This document shows, in pieces, positions 24,015 to 32,660 of a DNA stretch of 42,544 nt. The stretch is from Promethearchaeota archaeon (lineage in GTDB: Archaea; Asgardarchaeota; Lokiarchaeia; Sigyniarchaeales; SOKP01), in NCBI GenBank assembly GCA_019894975.1, contig JAGXNO010000035.1, positions 1 through 42,544 on the forward strand, in the 5' to 3' direction. The notes below the pieces were generated by a model. It worked only from the letters and a program-made list of their open reading frames with translations. It was not told where the DNA came from and did not search any database. Both the position numbers and the translations under genes were made by a program. The first letter of the stretch is position 1, and every line of letters starts with the position of its first letter.

Positions 24015-25316
24015 TTGAATAATATTTTATATCTTCCAACACGATATTTTCCTGCCATTTCTGGTGCAGAATTCTATTTCCAAAGAATGGCAGAGATTTT
24101 AACTTCTACCTATAATTATAACATAAATATTTTAACCTCTAATGCTGTAGATTTTAAAGCTTTAAGGGATCCCTTAGGAAGAACAATTAAACCAGACAAT
24201 CCCCTGTTTAAAAAGGTAAATTCAATGAAAATTCAAAGGTTTCCAATAAAATACCATATTTCAGAAAAAGATATACTTCCAAAACTAAAAGATATTAAAT
24301 ATTTTAATTCTCTAGAATTAAATGACGATTGTGTAAAGAAACTCATAAAAAATGGACCATTTTTAGAAGATTTAATAAATTTTCTTCTCGTAAAAAACAA
24401 TAGAACATATGAATTAGTCCATACAACATTTTTCCCATATTTTAATTTAATTATCAGTTTACTAGTTGGAAAAATGATGAATATTCCTACTGTTTGTACT
24501 CCATTTTTCCACTTTTCTAACCCACGTTATTCAGATTCGATTTTAGTTGAAGTTTTAAAGAAATTCGATTTGTTAATTGCTTGTACGCATATTGAAAAGA
24601 GGATTTTAGTTGAAAAATTAAAAATTAAGGAAGAAAGAATTGCTGTAATTCCGATGGGCGTAGATTTTCAAAAATTCAGTAGTACGTATCAAACCAAATT
24701 AAAAACAAACTATTTTAAAGAAAAGTTTTTTCTTAAAAAGGAGAAGAAGTTTAAATTGGTACTCTATTGCGGAAGTAAGAATTATGAAAAAGGAGCCATA
24801 TCGATTTTAAAATCAATACCTTTTATTCTTAGTAAAATGAAAAAAGTTTATTTTGTGTTTATTGGTCCTGCAACCAAAGCTTATAAACATGAACTATCTA
24901 AAATTCAAAAGCTCAAATATTCCAAGATAATTAATTTTACTCCAGATAATTTAACTGGCTATTACGATAAAAAAAAAATAAACGCTTTCAAAGAAGCTGA
25001 CCTATATTTAATGCCTAGTAGAAGCGATGCTTTTGGTATAGCATTTTTAGAAGCTTGGGCGGCTGGAATTCCTGTCATAGGGGCAAGAACAGGGGCTACT
25101 CCCGAGGTTATAAGAGATAATACTGATGGTTTACTAGTCGAATTTGATGATCCCTTAGATATTGCCCAAAAAGTAATCAAACTGCTAAAAAATAATAAAT
25201 TAAGAAAGAAGCTGGGATTAGCGGGACAAGTAAGAGTTTCTCAAAATTACACATGGGATATTGTTGCTAAAAAAACGCATCAAACATATCAAAGTTTGTT
25301 AAATACTTATAGTTGA
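24015..25316 (+). CDS. GT4-family glycosyltransferase
   Basis: A 433-residue GT-B enzyme. The N-terminal Rossmann half starts LYLPTRYFPAISGAEFYFQRMAEIL, the donor-binding half contains IPMGVDFQKF, and the C-terminal signature is PSRSDAFGIAFLEAWAAGIPVIGARTGATPEVI with the GT4 E-x7-E type glutamates. It likely transfers a sugar from a nucleotide donor at the cytosolic face, perhaps to a lipid or surface glycan. The start is TTG at 24015, the only usable codon before the conserved strand. It is 7 nt upstream of the PLP decarboxylase gene, so they are co-transcribed. Confidence 0.9.
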   Translation: MNNILYLPTRYFPAISGAEFYFQRMAEILTSTYNYNINILTSNAVDFKALRDPLGRTIKPDNPLFKKVNSMKIQRFPIKYHISEKDILPKLKDIKYFNSLELNDDCVKKLIKNGPFLEDLINFLLVKNNRTYELVHTTFFPYFNLIISLLVGKMMNIPTVCTPFFHFSNPRYSDSILVEVLKKFDLLIACTHIEKRILVEKLKIKEERIAVIPMGVDFQKFSSTYQTKLKTNYFKEKFFLKKEKKFKLVLYCGSKNYEKGAISILKSIPFILSKMKKVYFVFIGPATKAYKHELSKIQKLKYSKIINFTPDNLTGYYDKKKINAFKEADLYLMPSRSDAFGIAFLEAWAAGIPVIGARTGATPEVIRDNTDGLLVEFDDPLDIAQKVIKLLKNNKLRKKLGLAGQVRVSQNYTWDIVAKKTHQTYQSLLNTYS

Positions 25317-25323
25317 TGAATAT

Positions 25324-26544
25324 ATGAAGAAAATATCAGGAAATCCATACTTGTTAAGCAGTGATAATAAGATTTTGATTGATTCAATTCATTTAGATGA
25401 GCTAATGGAGGAGTATAAAACTCCTTTACTTGTATTTTTAGAAGAGAGGATTCGAGACAATATTAAATCCTTCTTAAATTTTTTCAATGAAGAATTTGAA
25501 AATTTTCACTGTTTCTATTCATTAAAAGCAAACTATCTTACTGAAATCTGTAAAATCGTTTGCTCTGAAGGAATTGGGATAAAAGCAGTAGGCTGGCCGG
25601 AACTTAAATTAGCACTAAAACTTGGATTTTCCCCTAATAAAATCATCGTTGGTGGACCGTATTTACCTGAAATGCTTATTGAATCATGTATTAAAAACAA
25701 AATAAAGGAAATCATCATTTATAGTTTAAGTGATATAAAAAAAATAAATAATATCGCCCAAAAATTTAATCATGTTCAAAACATTTGTATTAGGGTAATC
25801 TCTCAGAAATATCAGAGCAAATTAGGGATAAAGTTTGATGACAACCAGATAAAAAACCTAAAAGATGCATTGTCTATTTGTAAAAATATTAAAGTAACTT
25901 CAATACTATCCCATTTTGGTACACAAATGAATAATATTGGACAATTTGAACAAAATATTAAAACCATAATCTCTAATTTAAAACTTTTATTAGAAAACAA
26001 GATATTCATTGAGAACATTAATCTTGGGGGAGGATTTCCGGAAGCCACTGTTATGAAACGGGATCAATTAATAAAAATTGCGAGAATGATAAAGGATTGT
26101 TTCAAAAAATCTAGTTTAGTCCTCCCAAATATCAGTTTTGAACCAGGAAGATATTTTGTAGGAGATGCTGGTTTATTTTTATCAAAAATAATAAGAGTAA
26201 GTGAAGATAGGTGGATTTTTATAGATATCGGAAATCATATATGTCCCAAGTTCGCGAAGTGTTCTTTAAGATTTTATAATGCCTCCCTAATCGATGAGCC
26301 TCACAAATATAAAACATCCATTGCAGGGATCGTTCCCACTGATCAAGATGTTTTAGCTAAAAATTACTTTTTTACACAGAAATTAAGAGAAGAGGATAAT
26401 GTGATAATAACAAACACAGGAGCTTATTGCTTAACCTTTTCAAACCGTTTCCCTTATGTTCTACCCACTATAATTCTTGTCAAAGGTGAGACAGTTAAAA
26501 CAATATTTGATCCTAAATTTGATAAAGATTTCTCTCTAAGTTAG
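25324..26544 (+). CDS. fold-type III PLP decarboxylase (diaminopimelate/ornithine decarboxylase-like)
   Basis: The 406-residue protein has the alanine-racemase barrel plus C-terminal beta domain. The PLP lysine lies in YSLKAN near residue 69. SHFGTQM, NLGGGFPEA and EPGRYF bind the phosphate and substrate, and the C-terminal GAYCLTFSNRFPY supplies the second-subunit part of the active site. The usual CESxD cysteine motif near the C-terminal domain is changed to TDQDVLAK, so substrate choice cannot be read safely; lysine synthesis or a polyamine or natural-product step is possible. It is translated directly after the GT4 gene (7 nt gap). Confidence 0.8.
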   Translation: MKKISGNPYLLSSDNKILIDSIHLDELMEEYKTPLLVFLEERIRDNIKSFLNFFNEEFENFHCFYSLKANYLTEICKIVCSEGIGIKAVGWPELKLALKLGFSPNKIIVGGPYLPEMLIESCIKNKIKEIIIYSLSDIKKINNIAQKFNHVQNICIRVISQKYQSKLGIKFDDNQIKNLKDALSICKNIKVTSILSHFGTQMNNIGQFEQNIKTIISNLKLLLENKIFIENINLGGGFPEATVMKRDQLIKIARMIKDCFKKSSLVLPNISFEPGRYFVGDAGLFLSKIIRVSEDRWIFIDIGNHICPKFAKCSLRFYNASLIDEPHKYKTSIAGIVPTDQDVLAKNYFFTQKLREEDNVIITNTGAYCLTFSNRFPYVLPTIILVKGETVKTIFDPKFDKDFSLS

Positions 26545-26644
26545 TCTGTGCTTAGATAATAAATTTGTAATACCCTAATAATACATTAATTCTAATTTTT
26601 TTAGTATATTTTTTTTGTAGCAACAATAGGTTATTTGAATAATT

Positions 26645-27751
26645 ATGGAATCATTTATCCAAAATGCAAGTAAAAGAGAAATAATCAGACCACAGGTAGA
26701 AAACTTTGGTTATGCCAACATAAAAATTATCGGTTGTGGTGGTGCGGGGAATAATACTGTTGATAGGTTAATGAAGATTGGAATAAGGGGTGCCAAATGT
26801 GTAGCCATTAACACAGATTGTCAACATTTAGATAGTGTTGAATCTCACGTAAAAATATTAATTGGTAAAAACTTAACAAAAGGTTTAGGTGCAGGAGGAA
26901 ATCCAGAGATCGGGAGAGCTGCTGCTGAGGAATCAAGGGAGGATTTAACGAGGATTTTAAGAGAATCTAATTTAGTTTTTATCACTTGCGGTGAGGGTGG
27001 AGGAACAGGAACAGGAAGTGCTCCTATAGTGGCCGAAATTGCAAAACTAGAAGGTGCAATAGTAGTTGGTGTGGTGACTCTACCATTTGAAACCGAAATT
27101 GGACGTATTGATAAAGCTAAAATGGGGCTAAATCAATTAAAACGGTATGCTGATACCCTAGTAGTAATTGATAATAATCGACTATTAGCAATAGCCCCTA
27201 ATTTACCAATTATTGAAGCTTTTAGTGTTGCAGACGAGGTTTTAGCAACGATGGTTAAAGGAATTACTGAAACGATTTCCTTACCTTCTCTAATCAATTT
27301 AGATTTTGCTGATGTAAGAACTATTTTGAGTACAGGTGGGGTTGCAATTGTAGGTGTAGGAGAATCTAACAAGAAAGATGGTCGAGTTGAAGACGCTATT
27401 AATGATGCTTTAAACACACCCTTATTAGACGTAAGTATTGAAGGCGCTAAAGGAGCATTAATACATATTTGTGGAGGAAATGATATGACTCTTTCAGAAG
27501 CAAATTCAGTGGCTAAAACGATCTCTGAAAAAATGGATATGAATGATTCAATGGTAATTTGGGGTGCCAGGGTTTCAGATGAATTTGATGGTTTTATAAG
27601 AGTCATGTTGCTGATAACCGGAATTAAATCTCCTCAAATTTTTGGTAGTGGGTATTCAATGAATAGATCACTTTATCCTTCAAAAACAAAATCTTCAAAG
27701 CTAAGTCTCTCAGATGACATTTTCAATATTGGTGAAATTGCATTTGACTAG
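26645..27751 (+). CDS. ftsZ: cell-division GTPase FtsZ
   Basis: A 368-residue tubulin/FtsZ-family protein. GCGGAGNN binds nucleotide at residues 30-37, and the tubulin signature GGGTGTG is at residues 118-124 followed by SAP. The T7-loop region NLDFADVRTIL supplies the catalytic Asp. The C-terminal tail is short and ends in an acidic DDIFNIGEIAFD stretch that may bind partners. It assembles the division ring. Asgard genomes carry FtsZ beside ESCRT genes; no ESCRT gene is in this window. It has its own upstream gap of 100 nt with a possible TATA at 26601-26610. Confidence 0.96.
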   Translation: MESFIQNASKREIIRPQVENFGYANIKIIGCGGAGNNTVDRLMKIGIRGAKCVAINTDCQHLDSVESHVKILIGKNLTKGLGAGGNPEIGRAAAEESREDLTRILRESNLVFITCGEGGGTGTGSAPIVAEIAKLEGAIVVGVVTLPFETEIGRIDKAKMGLNQLKRYADTLVVIDNNRLLAIAPNLPIIEAFSVADEVLATMVKGITETISLPSLINLDFADVRTILSTGGVAIVGVGESNKKDGRVEDAINDALNTPLLDVSIEGAKGALIHICGGNDMTLSEANSVAKTISEKMDMNDSMVIWGARVSDEFDGFIRVMLLITGIKSPQIFGSGYSMNRSLYPSKTKSSKLSLSDDIFNIGEIAFD

Positions 27752-27783
27752 TCCTTTTTATATTTCTTTTTAAATTTTAATGC

Positions 27784-28152
27784 ATGATTAACAAGTTTTC
27801 AGAAGAAATACAAAAAGAAATTGAAGGAATTTTAAATAAAATTCAGGTATGGAATGCCCTATTTAATATAAAACTTGAGTTTTATTATGATGGATGGGCG
27901 GTTTTTTTAAAAGAAAAGAATCTTTATCCTCGTTGCATTGTTATTTTTAAATCCAATGAAAGTGAGCAATATTCCATCAAGAGTTATAATGTATATCTTC
28001 AAAATTATAAGAAAGAAAAATATCAAGAGATTTATTCGATTGAAAATATAAACAATCAAGACGATGTGTTAAAGGAGTTAAGGGATATAATCTATGGGAA
28101 AGATTTAGGCAATCAAGCTTTAAAAATATATAATGATGCATTTACGGAATAA
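27784..28152 (+). CDS. uncharacterised protein (122 aa)
   Basis: A soluble, charged 122-residue protein 32 nt downstream of ftsZ on the same strand. It has an amphipathic N-terminal helix, a strand-rich middle (FNIKLEFYYDGWAVFLKEK, CIVIFKS) and helical C-terminal third. I recognise no family and see no metal site or membrane segment. Its position suggests co-transcription with ftsZ, but a division role is only a guess. Base composition matches the surroundings. Confidence 0.6.
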   Translation: MINKFSEEIQKEIEGILNKIQVWNALFNIKLEFYYDGWAVFLKEKNLYPRCIVIFKSNESEQYSIKSYNVYLQNYKKEKYQEIYSIENINNQDDVLKELRDIIYGKDLGNQALKIYNDAFTE

Positions 28153-28155
28153 TTT

Positions 28156-28722
28156 TTAGAACTCTGGCTTATACATTTGCCTAAATTCCTCTTTCTTTTT
28201 ATCATTGTATTTATTCTCAAGGAATTTTAAAACCATATGATGAGGTAGACCTTTAATTATCATATTTACTGCTTTTCTAGCAATTTGCAGGTTTTCATAA
28301 ATAGCTATTACTGACACGGTTTTTCCATAAACAGAGAGATAGCACTCTGTGAATCTTTCAAGAGCTTTTCTCATTTCACCATTCCTCCCTATAATCCGAC
28401 CTTTAATCCTCTTTATATGTTTCTCTGATTTTCCTAAAATTGATAAGAGATTAAACACTTCGATGTCATAATCTTCTTCGATTAATTTCATAGCTTTAAC
28501 CGGGTTAAACCCTCTATTAATTGCATTTACTATTTTCTGAGTAGTATAAACATTAAGTGGTTTATAATTGGAACTATCTAAATTTGGTAAAACTTCACAA
28601 TCTCCTGTCTTACTATCTAGATTAATTTTTACACCCAACCTCTCTTCAATCTCTTTTTTGATTCTCCCTTCAGTTCCTATCAGAACACCTATTCGATTTT
28701 TCCCTATTTTCATATTATCCAC
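28156..28722 (-). CDS. Dim2/Pno1-like KH-domain ribosome assembly factor
   Basis: A 188-residue protein with two KH domains: residues ~1-60 (KNRIGVLIGTEGRIKKEIEERLG) and ~85-170, with the GRIIGRNGEMRKALERFT loop in place of the usual GxxG context and YGKTVSVIA. Pno1/Dim2 binds the 3' end of small-subunit rRNA during late maturation. It is last in the leftward operon after RIO1, matching the eukaryotic Rio1-Pno1 functional link. ATG at 28722 (or 28713) starts just before the KH core. Confidence 0.9.
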   Translation of the reverse strand: MDNMKIGKNRIGVLIGTEGRIKKEIEERLGVKINLDSKTGDCEVLPNLDSSNYKPLNVYTTQKIVNAINRGFNPVKAMKLIEEDYDIEVFNLLSILGKSEKHIKRIKGRIIGRNGEMRKALERFTECYLSVYGKTVSVIAIYENLQIARKAVNMIIKGLPHHMVLKFLENKYNDKKKEEFRQMYKPEF

Positions 28723-28758
28723 ATAAAATTGTAATATTTTTACAAAGATTTTAGATTT

Positions 28759-29601
28759 TTAAACCTCTCTATTGATAACATCATAATAAAAATCTGTTGG
28801 ATCTGGGGTTTCTAATCCCAATTTTTCAAAATACTGGAAAATATTTTTAATGTCTCTTGCTAAATAAACTTCTGCTTTAGGATGCTGGATAGCTACAGCT
28901 TGAGATATATCAATAACTACAGGGCTTTGGTTATGATATAAAATATTGAATTCACTAAGATCCCCATGGACTAGTTTAGCCTTTTGATATAATAACTTTA
29001 TGAAGGTTAAGATTTCATTAAATAAATTCACTGGATCCTTAGGACTTTTAATAGTTTTTAAAACTGGTGCTGGTATTGATTCAAAACCTATATATTCCAT
29101 TATTAGAATATTATTTTTAATGAATAAGGGTTCAGGAACCCTTAAACCTACCTTATACGCTCTTTTAAGATTTTTATATTCTTTACTTGCCCAAAGGAAA
29201 ATGACTTTTGAGATATTATTAGGGATTTTCTTAAATCTTGGATCTCCGATGATATATTTCCTCATCCATCTTGAAGTGTTGCTATCGATCTTATAAATTT
29301 TAATTGCAACCTCCTTTTCCTCTAAGTCATAGGCTAGATAAACATTTGCTTCTTTACCTGCTGATATAACACCCTCAATTCTTTTTAATGGGCCGTTAAC
29401 TAATATTTTGTTTAAATGGAAAATTGTACGTTCATCAAATACAGACTCAATAACAGCTCTCTTTTTCGATTGATCAATATTTTTAATTCTCTTATAGTCT
29501 ATGTTGGTTTTTTCTAATTCGTCAAGATCGGAATTAAACTTTTTTTCTGCTCTATCCTCCAAAAGCTCTTCCTCATCAAAAATATCTTCGGGTTCGTCCA
29601 A
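28759..29601 (-). CDS. rio1: RIO1-type serine protein kinase
   Basis: The 280-residue protein has an acidic N-terminal ~70 residues and the RIO fold. The phosphate loop is SAGKEANVY, VAIKIYKI carries the Lys, RKYIIGDPRF and LWASKEYKNLKRAY match RIO1, MEYIG is the hinge, and HGDLSEFNIL with VVIDISQAV holds the catalytic and metal-binding Asp residues. RIO1 acts in maturation of the small ribosomal subunit. It lies 13 nt after NMD3 and 36 nt before the Dim2 gene, all on the minus strand. Confidence 0.94.
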   Translation of the reverse strand: MDEPEDIFDEEELLEDRAEKKFNSDLDELEKTNIDYKRIKNIDQSKKRAVIESVFDERTIFHLNKILVNGPLKRIEGVISAGKEANVYLAYDLEEKEVAIKIYKIDSNTSRWMRKYIIGDPRFKKIPNNISKVIFLWASKEYKNLKRAYKVGLRVPEPLFIKNNILIMEYIGFESIPAPVLKTIKSPKDPVNLFNEILTFIKLLYQKAKLVHGDLSEFNILYHNQSPVVIDISQAVAIQHPKAEVYLARDIKNIFQYFEKLGLETPDPTDFYYDVINREV

Positions 29602-29614
29602 ATAATATTCCTCT

Positions 29615-30526
29615 TTATAGTTTTTTCACAAAATTTTCAGTAAAAATATAAGAATAATTTTTTTCCAATTTATTATTATTTTTATCCTTAAGTATGATTT
29701 TATTTCTTGTAATATTTTCTACTATATATTCTTGAGCGTCTATAATAATTATATCATTATTAGCTACAGGTAAAAACTTTATCGAAGCCTTTAGTCTGTA
29801 GAGATTTTTACCTTTCTGATTATCTCTCCCCACTAATTTTTTTGTTCTTTTTAGTAAAAAATGATACTTAACTCTTAGAAATTTTATAATATAATTCATT
29901 AACTCGTTTGTACTAAGATATAAATCCAACCCATATTTTTGCTCTTCGATTTTTGAGATATAATGTCGATGATCTTTATTAAACAGTGCTTTAGTATAAT
30001 TATCTATCTCAACCAAAATTTCTTCTATAAACTCAAATTGATTTTCGTTTTTGACTCGTAGTTGAAGGATTGATATAAAATAAGTACCACCTCTTAAATT
30101 AGAGCAGTTCTTACATAACAAGTGATTTAAATTCAATTTTGTCGTTTGTTGATAAGAAATATTTTTGGAACTCTTCAACCTTCCAATAACAAGCACTTCA
30201 ACAGATTTTATTAAATCAGTTGAGGAATATTCAACCGTTTCATTATTAATTTCAAATGTTATTTCAAGTTGCTCATTTTTAAGCTGTGATTTTACTACAA
30301 ACTTTTGAATGATTTCATGAAGAATAGAATACATATCATCTGAAGTAGGAGTAATCCATGCATCTTTTTTAGAATAATTACCACAATCAATACAAACGTT
30401 TACCGAGGATGATGCAGGCAATTCAAATAATGGATTTTCTTCTAAATAGCACTTTAGGCACATTCCAAAGTGGGGAGAATCTTCATCTAGATCTATTCCA
30501 CATATCGCACAGAACCGATTGGGCAT
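29615..30526 (-). CDS. NMD3-family ribosome export/assembly factor
   Basis: A 303-residue NMD3-like protein. The N-terminus has paired zinc motifs: CAIC then CLKC, and CIDC then CKNC further on. Strand-rich middle domains follow, including the HHRHYISKIEEQKYGLDLYLST-like block (DHRHYISKIEEQ) and a terminal beta domain. Eukaryotic NMD3 is the 60S export adapter; archaeal members probably act in large-subunit maturation. The start codon overlaps the stop of the DUF424 gene by one base (TAATG), so translation is coupled. C-terminal export signals of the eukaryotic protein are absent, as expected. Confidence 0.88.
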   Translation of the reverse strand: MPNRFCAICGIDLDEDSPHFGMCLKCYLEENPLFELPASSSVNVCIDCGNYSKKDAWITPTSDDMYSILHEIIQKFVVKSQLKNEQLEITFEINNETVEYSSTDLIKSVEVLVIGRLKSSKNISYQQTTKLNLNHLLCKNCSNLRGGTYFISILQLRVKNENQFEFIEEILVEIDNYTKALFNKDHRHYISKIEEQKYGLDLYLSTNELMNYIIKFLRVKYHFLLKRTKKLVGRDNQKGKNLYRLKASIKFLPVANNDIIIIDAQEYIVENITRNKIILKDKNNNKLEKNYSYIFTENFVKKL

Positions 30527-30822
30527 TAAACCATCATCTTTAAAGCCATTGGTACTCCATTTATAAATCTAATTCCTTCTTTTGGCAGTAATTGGCAATT
30601 AATAGCTTGCTCAATTATTTTTTCTCCCACGATGTTGAAAAAAGTAGCGTGTTTTAAAATTTCTATTGCTTTTTCTAGTTTAACTAATCCCCCCCCGTAA
30701 AATTCGCTTGATATCTCAATTTTTAGGTTACCCTCTCTGAAGACCTGGTTAAGAAGTTCTTCATCACAACATGCAATAGTTTCACAATCATCTCGAATGT
30801 GAATTTTTAAATATACTTTCAT
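30526..30822 (-). CDS. DUF424 family protein
   Basis: A 98-residue archaeal DUF424 protein with the typical C-terminal ATFFNIVGEKIIEQAINCQLL and FINGVPMALKM segments. Function is not established; members usually sit next to aIF2 beta and NMD3 genes, as here (22 nt after aIF2 beta and a one-base overlap with NMD3), which points to translation or ribosome assembly. It carries a CC pair in the N-terminal half (IACCDEE) with no obvious metal partner. Confidence 0.88.
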   Translation of the reverse strand: MKVYLKIHIRDDCETIACCDEELLNQVFREGNLKIEISSEFYGGGLVKLEKAIEILKHATFFNIVGEKIIEQAINCQLLPKEGIRFINGVPMALKMMV

Positions 30823-30844
30823 GGAATCCTAGGTTATTTTATTC

Positions 30845-31258
30845 TTATTTTTCTTTAATTTCTTCCCTGGCTCCGCAGGCAGTGCATTTTAAATAAAGTT
30901 TTTTACCTTCTCTCTGAATTGAAGTATCTGGTTTATTACAAATATCACATAATACATATGTTTTTGTATAATTTTCGATCAATCTATTTAGAACTTGCTC
31001 TTTATATTGACCCTTCATAAATAATTGCTGACCTCTAACTTCTCCCATCGTTCCCGCACTTTTTAGAAAGACACCCAAAAAATGTCTTCTATCTCTATTA
31101 AGAATACTTATAATTTTGTTAAAATTTGTAATAAATGTGTTTCTACTCTCTATTCTAAGCTCTACTTTAGGAGTCTCGAATCTTGAGGACTTTTTTACAT
31201 TTTCCGGTATTTTTTCATAAGCTTTATTTAGCAAATCCTCGTAATTATCTAAATCCAT
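30845..31258 (-). CDS. translation initiation factor aIF2 subunit beta
   Basis: The 137-residue protein has the aIF2 beta layout: an N-terminal helix that binds the gamma subunit (YEDLLNKAYEKIP), an alpha/beta core (TFITNFNKIISILNRDRRHFLGVFLKSAGTMGEV), and a C-terminal zinc ribbon with CDIC and CTACG pairs. It is part of the heterotrimer that delivers initiator Met-tRNA. An initiator tRNA gene lies 1 kb upstream on the same strand. It heads the DUF424-NMD3-RIO1-Dim2 run. Confidence 0.95.
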   Translation of the reverse strand: MDLDNYEDLLNKAYEKIPENVKKSSRFETPKVELRIESRNTFITNFNKIISILNRDRRHFLGVFLKSAGTMGEVRGQQLFMKGQYKEQVLNRLIENYTKTYVLCDICNKPDTSIQREGKKLYLKCTACGAREEIKEK

Positions 31259-31356
31259 AATAATTTCATCTATTTCTTTATTTTATAATTATTTAATAAA
31301 CCATTAGAAAAATATTTTATCATTATATAAAATTAAGTTTAAAATTTTAATATAAT

Positions 31357-32073
31357 TCAATAGGATTCAAAGATATCTTTGTCTGATTCATAGATCTTTG
31401 ACTCTAAAATTAGGTCATTAATATAAGATCTTAACTCAATATCTGGTAATTTTATTTCTTTCTTCAAGTTTCCGAAAATAATACCTTTTCCTCTCTCAGA
31501 ATGTGATTTTATAATTGAATATACTTTCTCTTTCAGATCCTCTCCGTCACCGTAATTGAATTCATCTTCGCGTAAATCATTAACGTTGGAAAGAACTGGG
31601 ACTTTATGAACATCCCCCGATTTAATTCTTTTTATTACTTCAGCATTTCTTAGCAAAATAAAATTGGGTTCTTCTATTTTCCTAATAATTTCTATCCATA
31701 AGGAAATATATCCTCCCCTTTTACTGACACGACCAACAACATCAACATTATCACCTACATTAAAATCAGCATATCTTTCAGGATCAACATCATCCTTAAT
31801 TGCTCTAATCAATCCTGTACTATCATCTAAACTAAATAAGAGTCTTACATTTACTTTTGAATCATCATCTAATCCGGCATCAAAATCATCAGATTCTATT
31901 AGTTTTTCATTTTTTTCGATTATTGTTGCAACGAATCTGATTCTTTTAACTTCTCCAAAGATGGTTTGAAACAAATTCTCATTTTCATCATAATTACCTT
32001 CTTCAATATGTTTTATCCAACAGTGTATTGCTGGATTTCGTCTATAACCCGTTCTTTCACTCATTTTCATCAA
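31357..32073 (-). CDS. RPA32-like OB-fold protein
   Basis: A 238-residue protein with one central OB fold (residues ~35-130: FVATIIEKNE, LLFSLDDSTGLIRAI, NVGDNVDVVGRVSKRGGYISLWIEII) and a C-terminal winged-helix-like segment (~170-235: KEKVYSIIKSHSERGKGIIFG, then LRSYINDLILESKIYES). This is the arrangement of RPA2/RPA32 and of archaeal RPA-associated proteins. It likely pairs with the multi-OB RPA of this window. It is 98 nt upstream of aIF2 beta. ATG at 32070 could also be used. Confidence 0.78.
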   Translation of the reverse strand: MMKMSERTGYRRNPAIHCWIKHIEEGNYDENENLFQTIFGEVKRIRFVATIIEKNEKLIESDDFDAGLDDDSKVNVRLLFSLDDSTGLIRAIKDDVDPERYADFNVGDNVDVVGRVSKRGGYISLWIEIIRKIEEPNFILLRNAEVIKRIKSGDVHKVPVLSNVNDLREDEFNYGDGEDLKEKVYSIIKSHSERGKGIIFGNLKKEIKLPDIELRSYINDLILESKIYESDKDIFESY

Positions 32074-32241
32074 TTTAATTATAAATTCTATTTAATTTAG
32101 ACATAATTATTAAAGGAATAACATTGTTAAATTTAACTGAACTAATCTAGGATTACTTCATGACGAGAAGGGTTGAACATTTATTATTTTTCAGATTCTA
32201 AGCATAATATTGGTACATCTAGTAATAAAAAAAGAGAATAA

Positions 32242-32373
32242 TAGCGGGGGTTCGATTTGAACGAACGAATCTGCCATCCGGACGGAATTGTACGAATGAT
32301 CTCAGGGTTTCTCTATGGAGTGGTGATACCATCTATGAGCCCTGCGGCATAAACCAGGCTAGCCCACCCCGCT
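32242..32373 (-). tRNA. initiator tRNA-Met(CAU) with two introns
   Basis: Minus-strand AGCGGGG (32373-32367) pairs with CCCCGCT (32249-32243), giving the A1-U72 pair of initiator tRNAs; A73 is at 32242 and no CCA is encoded. The anticodon stem CAGGG/CCCTG has the three G-C pairs diagnostic of initiators, with loop CTCATA-A. A 25 nt intron (about 32309-32333) sits at the canonical 37/38 site. The T-arm GTTCG-TTCAAAT-CGAAC is intact (32266-32250), but 36 nt (32267-32302) lie in the variable region, so a second ~31 nt intron is present there. Near-repeats flank both introns (CATAGA twice; AGATCATTCGT and AGATTCGTTCG). Confidence 0.92.
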
Positions 32374-32660
32374 TTGGTTATTACTTCGAGATTATTTTAT
32401 ACTGATATCTAGTTATAATATATATTACAATAAAAACCCCATAATTAAATGTTTTACTTTTTATTAAACCGAAATATGCTTTTAAACGTAAACAATTCAG
32501 TACAATTCAAAAAGTTTAGAAAGATCAGAATTGAGTATATGATGATAGGATATTAAATTTTAAACAAGAATTCTTATAGAAAATCAGTTTTGTAAGGCAA
32601 AAACTTTAACTTCATGATTAAATTATACAATAAAACATAACCAAAGATAACTTAAGCTTA
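32374..32660. other. intergenic region before the site-2 protease gene
   Basis: About 290 nt of A+T-rich DNA between the leftward initiator tRNA and the rightward protease. It should hold both promoters. I find no coding frame or additional RNA. Confidence 0.45.
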
